DNA of 64,000 nucleotides, from NCBI GenBank assembly GCA_934408585.1, contig CAKRVA010000005.1, positions 85,880 to 149,879 on the forward strand, in the 5' to 3' direction. This DNA is from an uncultured Lachnospiraceae bacterium. GTDB taxonomy: Bacteria; Bacillota; Clostridia; Lachnospirales; Lachnospiraceae. The position numbers were made by a program, and so were the translations under genes. The notes under the pieces were generated by a model, which ran no database searches, was not told the origin of the DNA, and was given only the letters and a program-made list of their open reading frames with translations. Shown piece by piece: positions 42,152 to 51,331 of this stretch (positions within the stretch are counted from its first letter, which is position 1; every line of letters begins with the position of its first letter).

Positions 42152-42712
42152 TTATGCCCATCTTCCAAATTCATACTCCTGTTTCAGAATTTCATAGACA
42201 CGATTGATTACAATTACCATTTCGGTATCACCCGCAATGTTATCGGGATGAAACATCTTCAGCAAATCTTTATATCTCTTTTTTAGTGCCAGCTGACTGT
42301 TTACTCCCTGGAAAAGCATTTCTGCAAGTTCTTCGCTCCGCGCACTTCTATTTTGTTTCTCCTGTGCACTCTTTTCTGCGCTTAATTGAATCCGTTCCTT
42401 TTCCAATGCCCTTCGTTCTTCATCTAACTGGGCAAATCCATTCCTCAGAATATCCATTTTCTTTTCAAAGAAAAGCTCATCCTGCTTCAAACGTTTCCGT
42501 TCAATGACAAGACGCTGGTTTACTTCTCTCATTTCCGTCTGGAATCTTGTTCGTTCTGCATTAAATTTCTCTTCCATATTCCGAAGCTCAAGTTTCCCGT
42601 TCTCAAGACGGATATTCTCCTGAAAGAGCCAGGATTTCAATTCATTCAGTTGTTCTTCGTCTCCCGTTACAAGGGTCTTTTCAAATTCCTGATTGTCATC
42701 CATCTGCTTCAT
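42152..42712 (-). CDS. J-domain protein with long coiled coil
   Basis: A 186-residue protein whose N-terminal two-thirds is a charged, coiled-coil-prone region (about 15-125) and whose C-terminus contains a J domain-like stretch: LKKRYKDLLKMFHPDNIAGD, with the HPD tripeptide required to activate DnaK-type ATPases, then a helix (TEMVIVINRVYEIL). I do not recognise the specific family. Unlike DnaJ, the J domain is at the C-terminus. The start at 42712 is preferred over a TTG 6 codons earlier because GGAAG lies just upstream. Confidence 0.75.
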   Translation of the reverse strand: MKQMDDNQEFEKTLVTGDEEQLNELKSWLFQENIRLENGKLELRNMEEKFNAERTRFQTEMREVNQRLVIERKRLKQDELFFEKKMDILRNGFAQLDEERRALEKERIQLSAEKSAQEKQNRSARSEELAEMLFQGVNSQLALKKRYKDLLKMFHPDNIAGDTEMVIVINRVYEILKQEYEFGRWA

Positions 42713-42739
42713 ATTTTTCTTCCAATTCAAGAAACATCA

Positions 42740-42886
42740 TCATTTATCACAATAATAGCAGTTATATCCGATTAGTAATAATAACGCAATAATAATTAAT
42801 GCTATCAGATAATGTCTTGTCAAAAACAGCATTAATATCATTCCAACCGCAATCCAAAATGCAATAAAACCAATTAATTTTTTCAA
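42740..42886 (-). CDS. Small membrane protein, 48 residues
   Basis: A short frame starting at TTG with KKLIGFIAFWIAVG, followed by MLMLFLTR and a long hydrophobic run ending IGYNCYYCDK. Two membrane segments with a short positive hinge, and a terminal Cys pair-like CYYC. I recall similar small proteins next to ytfJ-type genes in Clostridia. No ATG or GTG is available in frame, the ribosome binding site is weak (GAGCGG), so the start is uncertain. It is close to 70 bp before ytfJ's stop side and on the same strand. Confidence 0.5.
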   Translation of the reverse strand: MKKLIGFIAFWIAVGMILMLFLTRHYLIALIIIALLLLIGYNCYYCDK

Positions 42887-42955
42887 AAGATACCGCTCAC
42901 TTAATATGGTCTCTTATTCATTCCTATGCACGGACAACAGAAAATATTCCAGTTT

Positions 42956-43360
42956 TTATTCTGTCTTTTTTTCTTCCTGCTCAGGGAATGCAACCTCAAC
43001 AGCTGCATCATCATCCATCATTTCTTCTTTCGGTGCCGTAATCTTATCTACAATATCTGGAATCATATCAAGCACTTTTGTCATCGTATTCTGATTTTTA
43101 ATGTTTACCAGCTTTGTAGAACCATTTTTAATCACCAGAACGGCACTTGGTGTCATTTTTCCACTGAAGCCACCGCCTCCACCGTTTTTCTTATCTCCGG
43201 CGGTTGCTCCTGCGCCGACTCCAAAAGAAACATCCACCAACGGTAATATAATGGTGTCTCCGAGCTGGGTTGCCTCACCCACAACTGTTTTTGTTGATAA
43301 TACCGTATTCATACCTTTCATTAAGGATTCAATCACACCATTAAAATTATTTTCTGCCAT
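42956..43360 (-). CDS. ytfJ: Sporulation protein YtfJ (GerW family)
   Basis: A 134-residue GerW/YtfJ protein, linked in B. subtilis to germination. The family core is clear: VIESLMKGMNTVLSTKTVVGEATQLGDTIILPLVDVSFGVGAGA, a Gly-rich turn (KKNGGGGGFSGKM) and TPSAVLVIKNGSTKLVNI. The C-terminus is acidic. AGGAGG precedes the ATG. Follows ytfI with no gap, as in Bacillus. Confidence 0.93.
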   Translation of the reverse strand: MAENNFNGVIESLMKGMNTVLSTKTVVGEATQLGDTIILPLVDVSFGVGAGATAGDKKNGGGGGFSGKMTPSAVLVIKNGSTKLVNIKNQNTMTKVLDMIPDIVDKITAPKEEMMDDDAAVEVAFPEQEEKKTE

Positions 43361-44290
43361 TTATGCATCCTCCTTCTTTAATAGCTTGAGTAATTTTCGC
43401 ATGTCTTTATTAAAATAAACAACAAATGCTGTCTTTAATACCTTATAAATTGTAATTTTTCCTTTTATCAGCAGGTCTCCCTGCAATACAACCTGTTCAA
43501 AGTTAGGAATTACCTTAATTTTATCCCCCAAAATAGGATATAACATTCCATAATAGGCAAGAATCTGTCCTGTCGTTGCAGGATCCTCCATCCCGACCTC
43601 AATCTGCCCCTTGATTTTCCGAGGAGCGATGCTTTTCAGCAATGCAACAATTTCTTTGGAACATTTATTCCAGGTTCTTTGAAACAAATCACTTTTTATA
43701 ATTTCACAATAATAGCGGATATTATGAATAATTTCTTTTATCTTATCATAGATTCCCGTGATTGTGTACTTGAGTTTTTTAAGAAAACGCAACACTGCTT
43801 TCAGAAAAATCTCAATTTTTTCATTTATCTTCTGTTTTGACTGTTCCTCATTTTCCTCTGGTTGATTCATCTGTTCGGTTGTGGTTTGCTTTTTCTCTTC
43901 TTCAACCGTTTTTTCCTCTGTTACCTGTTCTGTTGGTTCCACATTCGAAGTATCTGAATGTTTTGATTCTGTTTTTTCCCCATCTTCTATGTTTTTCTTT
44001 TTACCAGTTGATTCCTTCGGCTTGTCCGAACGGAATAATGTAAAAAACAGAATCCGTACACGGACATATGCTGCATCCGGATATTGAAAACAGATATTCA
44101 GCAGATGTAATAGCCACGTGATTTTTATTTTTGCAAAAATGCCATTATCTTCTTCCTGCAATTTTCTTGCTTCCACCCGATATCGGACAGGAACAAACAG
44201 CACCAGTAATAACAGTAATATTACAAGTGCAAGTACACTGAGTAATACAATGCCTAATACCTTCAGGCATGTCAGAAACACTGCCAACAT
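43361..44290 (-). CDS. ytfI: YtfI-like DUF2953 protein
   Basis: A 309-residue membrane protein with a strong N-terminal hydrophobic anchor (residues 3-33) followed by PVRYRVEARK, a family hallmark. Next an acidic, glutamate- and threonine-rich linker (about 100-160), and a C-terminal domain with KGQIEVGMEDPATTGQILAYYGMLYPILG. DUF2953 genes sit before ytfJ, as here. Function unclear. Confidence 0.88.
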   Translation of the reverse strand: MLAVFLTCLKVLGIVLLSVLALVILLLLLVLFVPVRYRVEARKLQEEDNGIFAKIKITWLLHLLNICFQYPDAAYVRVRILFFTLFRSDKPKESTGKKKNIEDGEKTESKHSDTSNVEPTEQVTEEKTVEEEKKQTTTEQMNQPEENEEQSKQKINEKIEIFLKAVLRFLKKLKYTITGIYDKIKEIIHNIRYYCEIIKSDLFQRTWNKCSKEIVALLKSIAPRKIKGQIEVGMEDPATTGQILAYYGMLYPILGDKIKVIPNFEQVVLQGDLLIKGKITIYKVLKTAFVVYFNKDMRKLLKLLKKEDA

Positions 44291-44292
44291 AA

Positions 44293-44625
44293 CTAATCTC
44301 CACTCTCTGGATGATTTATTTTTACTTTTTTCTTTAAATATTCTTTCAAATCACATTCTCCGGTCTCCCGGACACACTCATCCGTAATCTTCCTTACAAT
44401 CTCTACAGCTTCCTCATAGTCTGCTGCAATTCCAATAATGACAGGAGGATGCTTTCGATAATATTTTTGTTTTAAATACGCCGCATGATATATTTCAAGC
44501 TGATCCTTCCCCTGTGCAAGAGCAATCACATAGACATTTACCAATGCATGAATTTTCAGCTTTGCCTTTACCGTAGCGGCATTATTCACATTATCACCAA
44601 TATATAAATTTTTATAAAATTTCAT
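44293..44625 (-). CDS. Hypothetical protein
   Basis: A 110-residue basic soluble protein: MKFYKNLYIGDNVNNAATVKAKLKIHALVNVYVIALAQGKDQLEIYHAAYLKQKYYRK, ending in a basic KKKVKINHPESGD. No membrane segment. I do not recognise a family. A clear ribosome binding site (AAGGAA) precedes the ATG. It is 2 bp from ytfI in the same direction and may share its transcript. Confidence 0.6.
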   Translation of the reverse strand: MKFYKNLYIGDNVNNAATVKAKLKIHALVNVYVIALAQGKDQLEIYHAAYLKQKYYRKHPPVIIGIAADYEEAVEIVRKITDECVRETGECDLKEYLKKKVKINHPESGD

Positions 44626-44693
44626 ACAAACGTTCCTTAAAATCTTATTATTCTAATAATAGCATATTTTCTACAAATACCATAGTAAAATTA

Positions 44694-44723
44694 TTGACAA
44701 TTTAGTAAAAACGTTTATATACT
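44694..44723 (+). promoter_or_regulatory. Promoter for the HD-GYP-like gene
   Basis: TTGACA (44694-44699) and TATACT (44718-44723) with an 18-bp spacer, 50 bp before the start codon. The region 44626-44773 is otherwise AT-rich and empty. Confidence 0.75.
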
Positions 44724-44773
44724 TTATTTATATATATGCAATTATATCGTCAGAAAAATTCGGGGGATTACAA

Positions 44774-45829
44774 ATGAAAGATGTTGCTCGCATGGCACTT
44801 CAACCGGGAATGGAAATTGCCAAAGACGTATACAACTATCATAATGAAGTGATTGTAAAAGCAGGAACTATTGTAGACGCAAATGTAATATCTAAGCTGA
44901 CGCGTCATTCTGTTATGTGTGTAACCATTATGGAAGCGGTAGATCATGCCGTAACCTATTTTGAAAAAATCCGTTTCAGTGAAGGATATCAATCCTTTGA
45001 AGTCCTCTATCAGAAAATACTTTCCCAGTTCAAAAAAACAATCGGCGACTTTGTGAACTCAGGTGTTCCATTTACCATGGAGCAGCTGATGTCTTATTAT
45101 CACGAAATATATGATAGTCTGCCAAAGCCGGAACTTCTGATGGATTATTTATATAATATGCTTCCTTCGGAAGATGACATGACATATGCCCATTGTTTAA
45201 ACGCTGCACTGCTTGCCGGAATATTCGGTAACTGGATTGCATTATCAAAAGACGACCAGGAGCTTTTTATCCAATGTGCCTTTTTATACGATATCGGCAA
45301 ACTCAGACTTCCCAATTTCATCATCTGGAAGCCCGGAAAGCTTACTCCTGTTGAACGGGAACAAATGAAAACACATACATTTTTAGGTTATCAGATGATA
45401 AAAGACCTTCCCATCAATGACCATATTAAAAAGGCTGCTTTGATGCACCATGAACGCTATGACGGAACCGGATATCCATCCCGTTTACACGATTGTCAGA
45501 TTGATGTCTACGCCAGATACATTGCTATCGTAGATGCCTATGAAGCCATGACTTCCGCAAGAATCTACCGGGAATCCAAGCATCCCTTTGAAATCATTGA
45601 AATATTCCAGAGAGACCAGTTCAAATATGACCTTGCTGTTTTAAATAAAATTCTTTACGACCTGGCAAATCACACCGTCGGTTTAAAGGTTTTGCTGAAT
45701 GATGACCGGATTGCCGAAGTTATTCTGATTAACCAGCCCGATCTGGCTCGCCCACTTTTGCGTGATGAAAATAATCAGTTCATCAACCTTGCCGAACGTC
45801 AGGATTTAAAAATTCTGGGAATCTACTAA
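44774..45829 (+). CDS. HD-GYP domain protein with altered HD motif
   Basis: A 351-residue protein with an N-terminal DUF3391-like segment and an HD-GYP domain (about 130-320). Family motifs: H140, the HD dyad region AFLYDIGKLRLP, K176, H201, MHHERYDGTGYP (H225-H226, GYP 233-235). The dyad histidine is tyrosine (Y172, codon TAC), so metal binding and c-di-GMP hydrolysis are doubtful. HD-GYP proteins degrade c-di-GMP. The C-terminal 24 bp overlap the convergent PBP gene. Confidence 0.85.
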   Translation: MKDVARMALQPGMEIAKDVYNYHNEVIVKAGTIVDANVISKLTRHSVMCVTIMEAVDHAVTYFEKIRFSEGYQSFEVLYQKILSQFKKTIGDFVNSGVPFTMEQLMSYYHEIYDSLPKPELLMDYLYNMLPSEDDMTYAHCLNAALLAGIFGNWIALSKDDQELFIQCAFLYDIGKLRLPNFIIWKPGKLTPVEREQMKTHTFLGYQMIKDLPINDHIKKAALMHHERYDGTGYPSRLHDCQIDVYARYIAIVDAYEAMTSARIYRESKHPFEIIEIFQRDQFKYDLAVLNKILYDLANHTVGLKVLLNDDRIAEVILINQPDLARPLLRDENNQFINLAERQDLKILGIY

Positions 45830-47269
45830 ATATGCATCAAATACTCTTTTTGCAATCGGAACCGCATAATCTCCTCCGGCACCTGCACCTTCGATAATAA
45901 TTGTAACGCAGATTTGTGGGTCCTCTGCCGGTGCATACCCGGTAAACCAGGCATGGCTTTCCCCTTTCACCGTGCCATATTCTGCAGAGCCTGTCTTTCC
46001 TGCCGCAGTGTATGATAATCCGCTCAATCTTGACGCAGTTCCTTCTTCCACTACGCTTTTCATCAATCCCGACATAATTTCCGCTTCTTTACCGCTAATC
46101 AGATTTCCATATGCCACCGGTTTAAATTCTTTGATATTACTTCCCGCACTGTTTTTTACGCAATCTACCAGATAAGGTTTCATTAATTTTCCTTCATTTG
46201 CAATAGCACAGGTAATCATATTAAGCTGCAACGGTGTAATAGACGCAGCCCCCTGTCCGATTGCAATCTGCATCATATCAGAATCCGAAGTTGCATCCGA
46301 TACTTCCAGCCGGCTGACCGAATGCTGAAAGCTGACCGGCAGCTTTTCATTAAACAATAGGGTATCGAGTGTTTCTCCGAATTTATTCCGGTCAAGAGAA
46401 AGTCCAATATTTGCAAACGATGTATTACAAGACTTTGCAAATGATTTTTTAAAGTCGACAACACCATGTACCGTTCCATGATAACACTGAATTCTGTCCT
46501 CTCCCCATTTAATAGAGCCCACGCATTGATAACTGTAATTTTGATAAGTATCCGGATGTTCCTTAATATATTCTATGGACGTAAGAATCTTAAATGTGGA
46601 CCCCGGTGGATATTGCCCCTGTGTCGCACGGTTCAACAAAATACCACTGTCCTTGTCTGCAAGAAGGGAATCCCAGTTTTTTTCAATATCAGCCGGCTCA
46701 AAATCCGGTTTCGATACCATTGCAAGAATTTTTCCGGTTTTCGGTTCCGTAACAATTATGGCACCACGATAGACTCCGAGCGCTGTGGATGCAACCTGCT
46801 GCAAATCAACATTTAATGTGGTATATACATCATCTCCCGGATATTTTTCACCTTTTGCTTCCAGTCCGGCTTTTTCGGAAAGCGGTGCGTTGGAATTAAT
46901 CAAATAATAATTTGCCTGGGATTCGACGCCCATCTTTCCATTTACCGCATACCCCACTGCATGGGAAAATAAAGTGCCATACGGATATTCACGAACTTCT
47001 TTTCCATCTTCGCCTTCTACGGTCTGCGCCAGTACCTCTCCACCTGCTGCAAGGATTCTTCCCCGTCTGTTTTGGGCAAGAAGCATCTGTTGTCTGCCAT
47101 TATAGCTGTTGTTGATTAACTCCTGCTTATGAGTAAGCGCATACTGAACAATATAACATGACATTACTAAAAACAGTCCTGTAAATATCCATGTTACAAA
47201 CATAATTTCCGGGTTTTTCTTTTTTCTTTTTTTTATTTTCCTGTTATTCCTCTTCCGGTTCCAAATCAT
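45806..47269 (-). CDS. Class B penicillin-binding protein (PbpA-like transpeptidase)
   Basis: A transpeptidase anchored by one N-terminal membrane segment (about residues 23-43) after a very basic tail (RKIKKRKKKNP). Active-site motifs: STFK (catalytic Ser near 224), SCN (near 280) and KTG (near 425). About 487 residues, short, with a small dimerisation region, as in PbpA-like enzymes. The start at 47269 has AGAAGGA at normal spacing; a slightly earlier ATG overlaps rodA more. Follows an FtsW/RodA gene, so a SEDS-bPBP pair is expected. Confidence 0.9.
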   Translation of the reverse strand: MIWNRKRNNRKIKKRKKKNPEIMFVTWIFTGLFLVMSCYIVQYALTHKQELINNSYNGRQQMLLAQNRRGRILAAGGEVLAQTVEGEDGKEVREYPYGTLFSHAVGYAVNGKMGVESQANYYLINSNAPLSEKAGLEAKGEKYPGDDVYTTLNVDLQQVASTALGVYRGAIIVTEPKTGKILAMVSKPDFEPADIEKNWDSLLADKDSGILLNRATQGQYPPGSTFKILTSIEYIKEHPDTYQNYSYQCVGSIKWGEDRIQCYHGTVHGVVDFKKSFAKSCNTSFANIGLSLDRNKFGETLDTLLFNEKLPVSFQHSVSRLEVSDATSDSDMMQIAIGQGAASITPLQLNMITCAIANEGKLMKPYLVDCVKNSAGSNIKEFKPVAYGNLISGKEAEIMSGLMKSVVEEGTASRLSGLSYTAAGKTGSAEYGTVKGESHAWFTGYAPAEDPQICVTIIIEGAGAGGDYAVPIAKRVFDAYLVDSQNF

Positions 47270-48629
47270 ATTCTTCATATCCTTCTCTTGGATTTATTTT
47301 ACGTCGTTTTCCTTTTCTGGATGCCGTTACCTCATCCTGCTTAATAATGTATAATCCTTCAATAATTCCAAACATCATTAATGTTGTAAGCACCGAGCTT
47401 CCTCCATAACTGATAAGTGGAAGGGTAACACCGGTCAATGGAATAAACTTGGTTCCACCGCCTATGGTCAGGAATACCTGAAATATATAAGTGACGCCAA
47501 GTCCAAACGCGACCAGTTGATAAAAACGGTCATTTAACCTTACGGAAATATTCATAAACATGATAAAACAGCTTACACAAATCAGAATGATACAAACTGC
47601 AAAAATAATTCCAAGTTCTTCAGCGATTGCAGAAAAAACAAAATCCGCCTCTACAAACGGAATTGCTTCCGGCGTTCCTTTGAATAAACCAAGTCCAAAC
47701 AGTCCGCCACTTGAGATTGCAAATAACGACTGTGTAATCTGAAAACCGGCTGAATCAATGGCGGACCAGGGGTCCTTCCATGCCTGCACACGTACCTGGA
47801 CATGGGTGAATATCTTAAATGCAACCACGGCAGCGACGGTTCCGCCAACACCTCCGGCAATCAGATACAGGAAGTTTTTACTTGCAATATAAACCATTAG
47901 CACATAGACAATAAAGAAAATCAGTGCACTTCCCAAATCCTTGGAAAGAACAAGAATTGCAACATGTGCTGCTGCAAAAACAGCGGTTGTTGCAACCTCA
48001 AAAATACCGGATGCCTTATAAAGTGCACTTGCTACATAAAACACAAATAATATCTTCACAAACTCAGACGGCTGAAAGGTAATTCCCAAAAAGGAATACG
48101 AAATTTTACTTCCATATGTTGTTTGTCCAAGAATAAGAACAATGGAAAGCGCCACAATTCCAACTGCTACATAAATCCACTTCAGATTACGAAGAATACG
48201 GATTTTGTGAATCAAAAACGGAATCAGCATCGTAAATGCAAGTGACGCTGTTACAATAATAAACTGCTTAACTGCCTTATTAAAATCAAGTCTTGTCAAG
48301 ATTACGAACCCTATGGCAAGCAGCATACACATATTATTCATTACCAATCGGTTGGCTTTGGGATAAAGCATTTGGAATAAAACAAGTGCTGCAAACAAAA
48401 TAATCTGCTGAAACACATAAAAAAACAGATACGTTAAATCTCCCGTTTCAAAACAAATCGATAAAAAGCAGCTAAAGTGTATGGCAAACATCAGAATATT
48501 CTGCCGGATATAAATTCCACGTCGCTGTTCTTCATTGTCAAACCGGAATACTGCAAAGCACTCGTATGTATATAACGTAATTAACAATGTAATCACATAC
48601 CTGGAAAATTCACTGATGTATAACTCCAT
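47244..48629 (-). CDS. SEDS glycosyltransferase (FtsW/RodA/SpoVE family)
   Basis: A polytopic membrane glycosyltransferase (461 residues) with about ten membrane segments. SEDS hallmarks present: FQPSEFVKILFVFYVA, DLGSALIFFIVYV, and FIPLTGVTLPLISYGGSS. It polymerises lipid II with the adjacent bPBP. Which of cell division, elongation or spore formation it serves cannot be told. A cytoplasmic KGKRRKINPREGYEEYDLEPEEE tail ends the protein, overlapping the PBP start. Confidence 0.92.
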   Translation of the reverse strand: MELYISEFSRYVITLLITLYTYECFAVFRFDNEEQRRGIYIRQNILMFAIHFSCFLSICFETGDLTYLFFYVFQQIILFAALVLFQMLYPKANRLVMNNMCMLLAIGFVILTRLDFNKAVKQFIIVTASLAFTMLIPFLIHKIRILRNLKWIYVAVGIVALSIVLILGQTTYGSKISYSFLGITFQPSEFVKILFVFYVASALYKASGIFEVATTAVFAAAHVAILVLSKDLGSALIFFIVYVLMVYIASKNFLYLIAGGVGGTVAAVVAFKIFTHVQVRVQAWKDPWSAIDSAGFQITQSLFAISSGGLFGLGLFKGTPEAIPFVEADFVFSAIAEELGIIFAVCIILICVSCFIMFMNISVRLNDRFYQLVAFGLGVTYIFQVFLTIGGGTKFIPLTGVTLPLISYGGSSVLTTLMMFGIIEGLYIIKQDEVTASRKGKRRKINPREGYEEYDLEPEEE

Positions 48630-48631
48630 GG

Positions 48632-50794
48632 TTACTCTACTCCTCTTTTATAATGACCCGTTGTAAAATCCGAATACACCGGCTTCTGATAATTTCCATC
48701 TAAAAGCTGTGAAAAATATCGAATCCTGTCCATAACCTCTCCACGGTCTTCCGTTGTAAAATCCAGTCGGAATGCTGATATTCCCTCTGGTATTGCCGGA
48801 AACATTCCATGCAAAGATAGTGGAACCGAATTGTATATCACATTATAGCAGCTCTCACAATTCCGCAAAACGGGAAATTGCTTTCCATACCGGTCTGTCA
48901 GCATCGTAATCCCGGATTGTCTGATACAGGATGTACTTGTATTCTGCACACAATTTGCTGTAATCATCATTGGTATTCTACCATAAACAATCGCAGATGC
49001 CAAAATTTCTCCATCCGTATGCTTCATCAAATCTTTCCATTCGTGAATATTTTCCTCTATGGGAAGATAAAATTCGTCCGCCTTATCCTTCCAGAATGCG
49101 ACGCTTTCATGGTTCCAGCAATATAAATTGGCATCCAGAACATAATTTGTAAGAACATTTCTCTCCTGAAAATAAGAAAAACATTCCAGATTCCGGATAA
49201 GAACTCCACGAATATTTTTATGATTCAGAGCTTCCTCCATCCGGAACAAATCGCCCTCGTTATGTTTTCGAATCACATAGGGCGTTACCAGATAATACTC
49301 CTTTTCCTTTCTCTCATCTAATCTGCGTACCAGAGAATCCTCATGTAGCAAACGGCTTCCCAGATAGATTCTGGTGACTTTTTCCATGCTTTGAGCAGCC
49401 TTCAACTGTTCCATCGTCGAAACGAGTACGTGAAGCCGCTGTACGGATACGCTTTCATCTGCCTGCCTTCTCTTTTCTATATTCTTTTGAGGTGCGGAAG
49501 GCATTTCCCGGTAACAGGAAAGTCCATAATAATCTATAATCTGGTTCTCCAATTCACGAATTGCCATTCTGCGCAATTCGTTAAGTTCCCTGATTGGCAT
49601 AAAAACAGCTTCATCCATGTCTAACGCAACATCTGGAAATACAAAAAAACTGTCACCCGTTTTCTGCAACTGCTCCGTTACTTTTTCCTTAGAGAGCGGC
49701 TGCTTTAAAGCTGCCTGTACAGCAGCCCCCTCCACAATAATCTGAACTGATTTCCATTGCAATCGTAGTTTTGCTTTTTCTCCCACATGAAGATGCAATT
49801 CTGCGTTTACTTCCATCTGCATGTTCTTTCTTTTATAACGTTCTTCAATCTGTGTAAGAACTTCTTCTTCCATTCCGGAATAGGAAGGCGACTTCAGGGT
49901 AATCATTTCCTTTCCATTCTTCTTAAAATAATATCCCTCGCTCAATTCACTCCGGATATATAAAGAACGCAGCAATGCCTCATCCTCTTTTTCAATTTTG
50001 TCAAATTCTCCGCGGTAATATCGGTCGATATATTTCCGGTAAATTGCAGTTACTCCCGCAGTATATACGGGTTTCTTCATACGTCCTTCGATTTTGAAAG
50101 AATCAATTCCGGCTTCTATCAGTTTCGGTATCTGATGAATCATGCACATATCCTTCATGCTCAAAGGATAATTTGCCTTTTTACCATCCACCTGGTATGG
50201 CAGACGACACGGTTGTGCACAGCGGCCTCTGTTACCACTTCTGCCGCCCAGTATACTGCTGAAAAGGCATTGTCCCGAATAGCAGTAACACATTGCTCCA
50301 TGGATAAATGCCTCAACCTCCACACCGCTTTCCTGTTTTATTGTTTTCATCTCTTCGAGAGATAATTCTCTTGCCGGTACAATTCTTGTGATTCCAAAAT
50401 CATATAGCATTTTTGCGCCATAGCTGCCGGTAATTGTCATCTGTGTACTTGCATGAATGGGAAGTTCCGGAAAATGATCACGAATATAACATACCACTCC
50501 CATATCCTGCACAATTACACCATCTAATCCCTCCTGATAAAAAGGCAGCAAAAAATCATAAAGCTCATCAAGCTCTTTTTCTTTTACCAATGTATTCACG
50601 GTCAAATAAACTTTTCTGCCAAACAGGTGAGCCATCCTGATTGCCCGGCAAATCTGTTCCTGGGTAAAATTATCTGCATAGGCTCTTGCACCAAATTTCT
50701 CGCCTCCGAGATAAACGGCGTCTGCCCCTGCAAAAATTGCATATTGAAATGCCTCAAAATTTCCGGCCGGTGCTAACAATTCCACTTTTTTCAT
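48632..50794 (-). CDS. Peptidase U32 family protein, long form
   Basis: A 720-residue U32-family protein. It starts MKKVELLAPAGNFEAFQYAIFAGADAVYLGG, contains GQCLFSSILGGRSGNRGRCAQPCRLPY (cysteine cluster) and SMKDMCMIHQIPKLIEAGIDSFKIEGRMK. A C-terminal DUF3656-like half follows. Relatives include TrhP and RlhA, which act in tRNA or 23S rRNA hydroxylation, so a role in RNA modification is likely. The start at 50794 is the family N-terminus; upstream in-frame codons exist but overlap the terminator of zapA. Confidence 0.9.
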   Translation of the reverse strand: MKKVELLAPAGNFEAFQYAIFAGADAVYLGGEKFGARAYADNFTQEQICRAIRMAHLFGRKVYLTVNTLVKEKELDELYDFLLPFYQEGLDGVIVQDMGVVCYIRDHFPELPIHASTQMTITGSYGAKMLYDFGITRIVPARELSLEEMKTIKQESGVEVEAFIHGAMCYCYSGQCLFSSILGGRSGNRGRCAQPCRLPYQVDGKKANYPLSMKDMCMIHQIPKLIEAGIDSFKIEGRMKKPVYTAGVTAIYRKYIDRYYRGEFDKIEKEDEALLRSLYIRSELSEGYYFKKNGKEMITLKSPSYSGMEEEVLTQIEERYKRKNMQMEVNAELHLHVGEKAKLRLQWKSVQIIVEGAAVQAALKQPLSKEKVTEQLQKTGDSFFVFPDVALDMDEAVFMPIRELNELRRMAIRELENQIIDYYGLSCYREMPSAPQKNIEKRRQADESVSVQRLHVLVSTMEQLKAAQSMEKVTRIYLGSRLLHEDSLVRRLDERKEKEYYLVTPYVIRKHNEGDLFRMEEALNHKNIRGVLIRNLECFSYFQERNVLTNYVLDANLYCWNHESVAFWKDKADEFYLPIEENIHEWKDLMKHTDGEILASAIVYGRIPMMITANCVQNTSTSCIRQSGITMLTDRYGKQFPVLRNCESCYNVIYNSVPLSLHGMFPAIPEGISAFRLDFTTEDRGEVMDRIRYFSQLLDGNYQKPVYSDFTTGHYKRGVE

Positions 50795-50830
50795 GCTGCT
50801 TATTCTCTCATTCTTTCCCACAAAATAGAA

Positions 50831-50852
50831 AAGCTGTCTCATAAAGACAGCT
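50831..50852 (-). terminator. Terminator after zapA
   Basis: Stem AAGCTGTCT / AGACAGCTT with a 4-base loop followed on the minus strand by TTCTATTTTG. It separates zapA from the U32 gene. Confidence 0.8.
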
Positions 50853-50857
50853 TCCAT

Positions 50858-51256
50858 TTAGCTTTTCAGTTCCGTTTCAAGCCGAATAATTTTTTTGGCA
50901 TTCTCATTTAATTCCGCTTGTAAATTTTTGACGTTCTTTTCTGTATTTTCTAATTTAATCTGTGCTGCAATCAACTCATGCTTCAGATTATATAACTCTT
51001 TCTCTTTGGTATCAATTTCTTCTTCCAGGATACTGATTTGTTTCTTTGCCTTGAAAAAATCATCTGCAATATTAAGCTGAAGGAGAACATTCTGTGTATC
51101 TACGGTCTGCCTCTTAAATGCTTCAACCTTGTTATATTCTGCAACTTTATTGTTAATATAAGAAGCAACCTTCTGAAGATATTCTTCACTTTCATATCCG
51201 CTAAGTGTAAATACTTTACCTCCAATAATTACCTCTGTATCCGTCTTCGATGACAT
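50858..51256 (-). CDS. zapA: Cell division protein ZapA
   Basis: A 132-residue ZapA that binds FtsZ polymers. The N-terminal fold carries EVIIGGKVFTLSGYESEEYLQKVASYINNKV and the C-terminal half is a long coiled coil, longer than in B. subtilis ZapA. The start at 51256 has GAGGGGTG upstream. Upstream of the U32 gene. Confidence 0.9.
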   Translation of the reverse strand: MSSKTDTEVIIGGKVFTLSGYESEEYLQKVASYINNKVAEYNKVEAFKRQTVDTQNVLLQLNIADDFFKAKKQISILEEEIDTKEKELYNLKHELIAAQIKLENTEKNVKNLQAELNENAKKIIRLETELKS

Positions 51257-51331
51257 CAAAACACCCCTCAAGCATAACCCTGTACAATTCGCAACCTACA
51301 AAATACCTACATGAATAATATTATAAACGGG

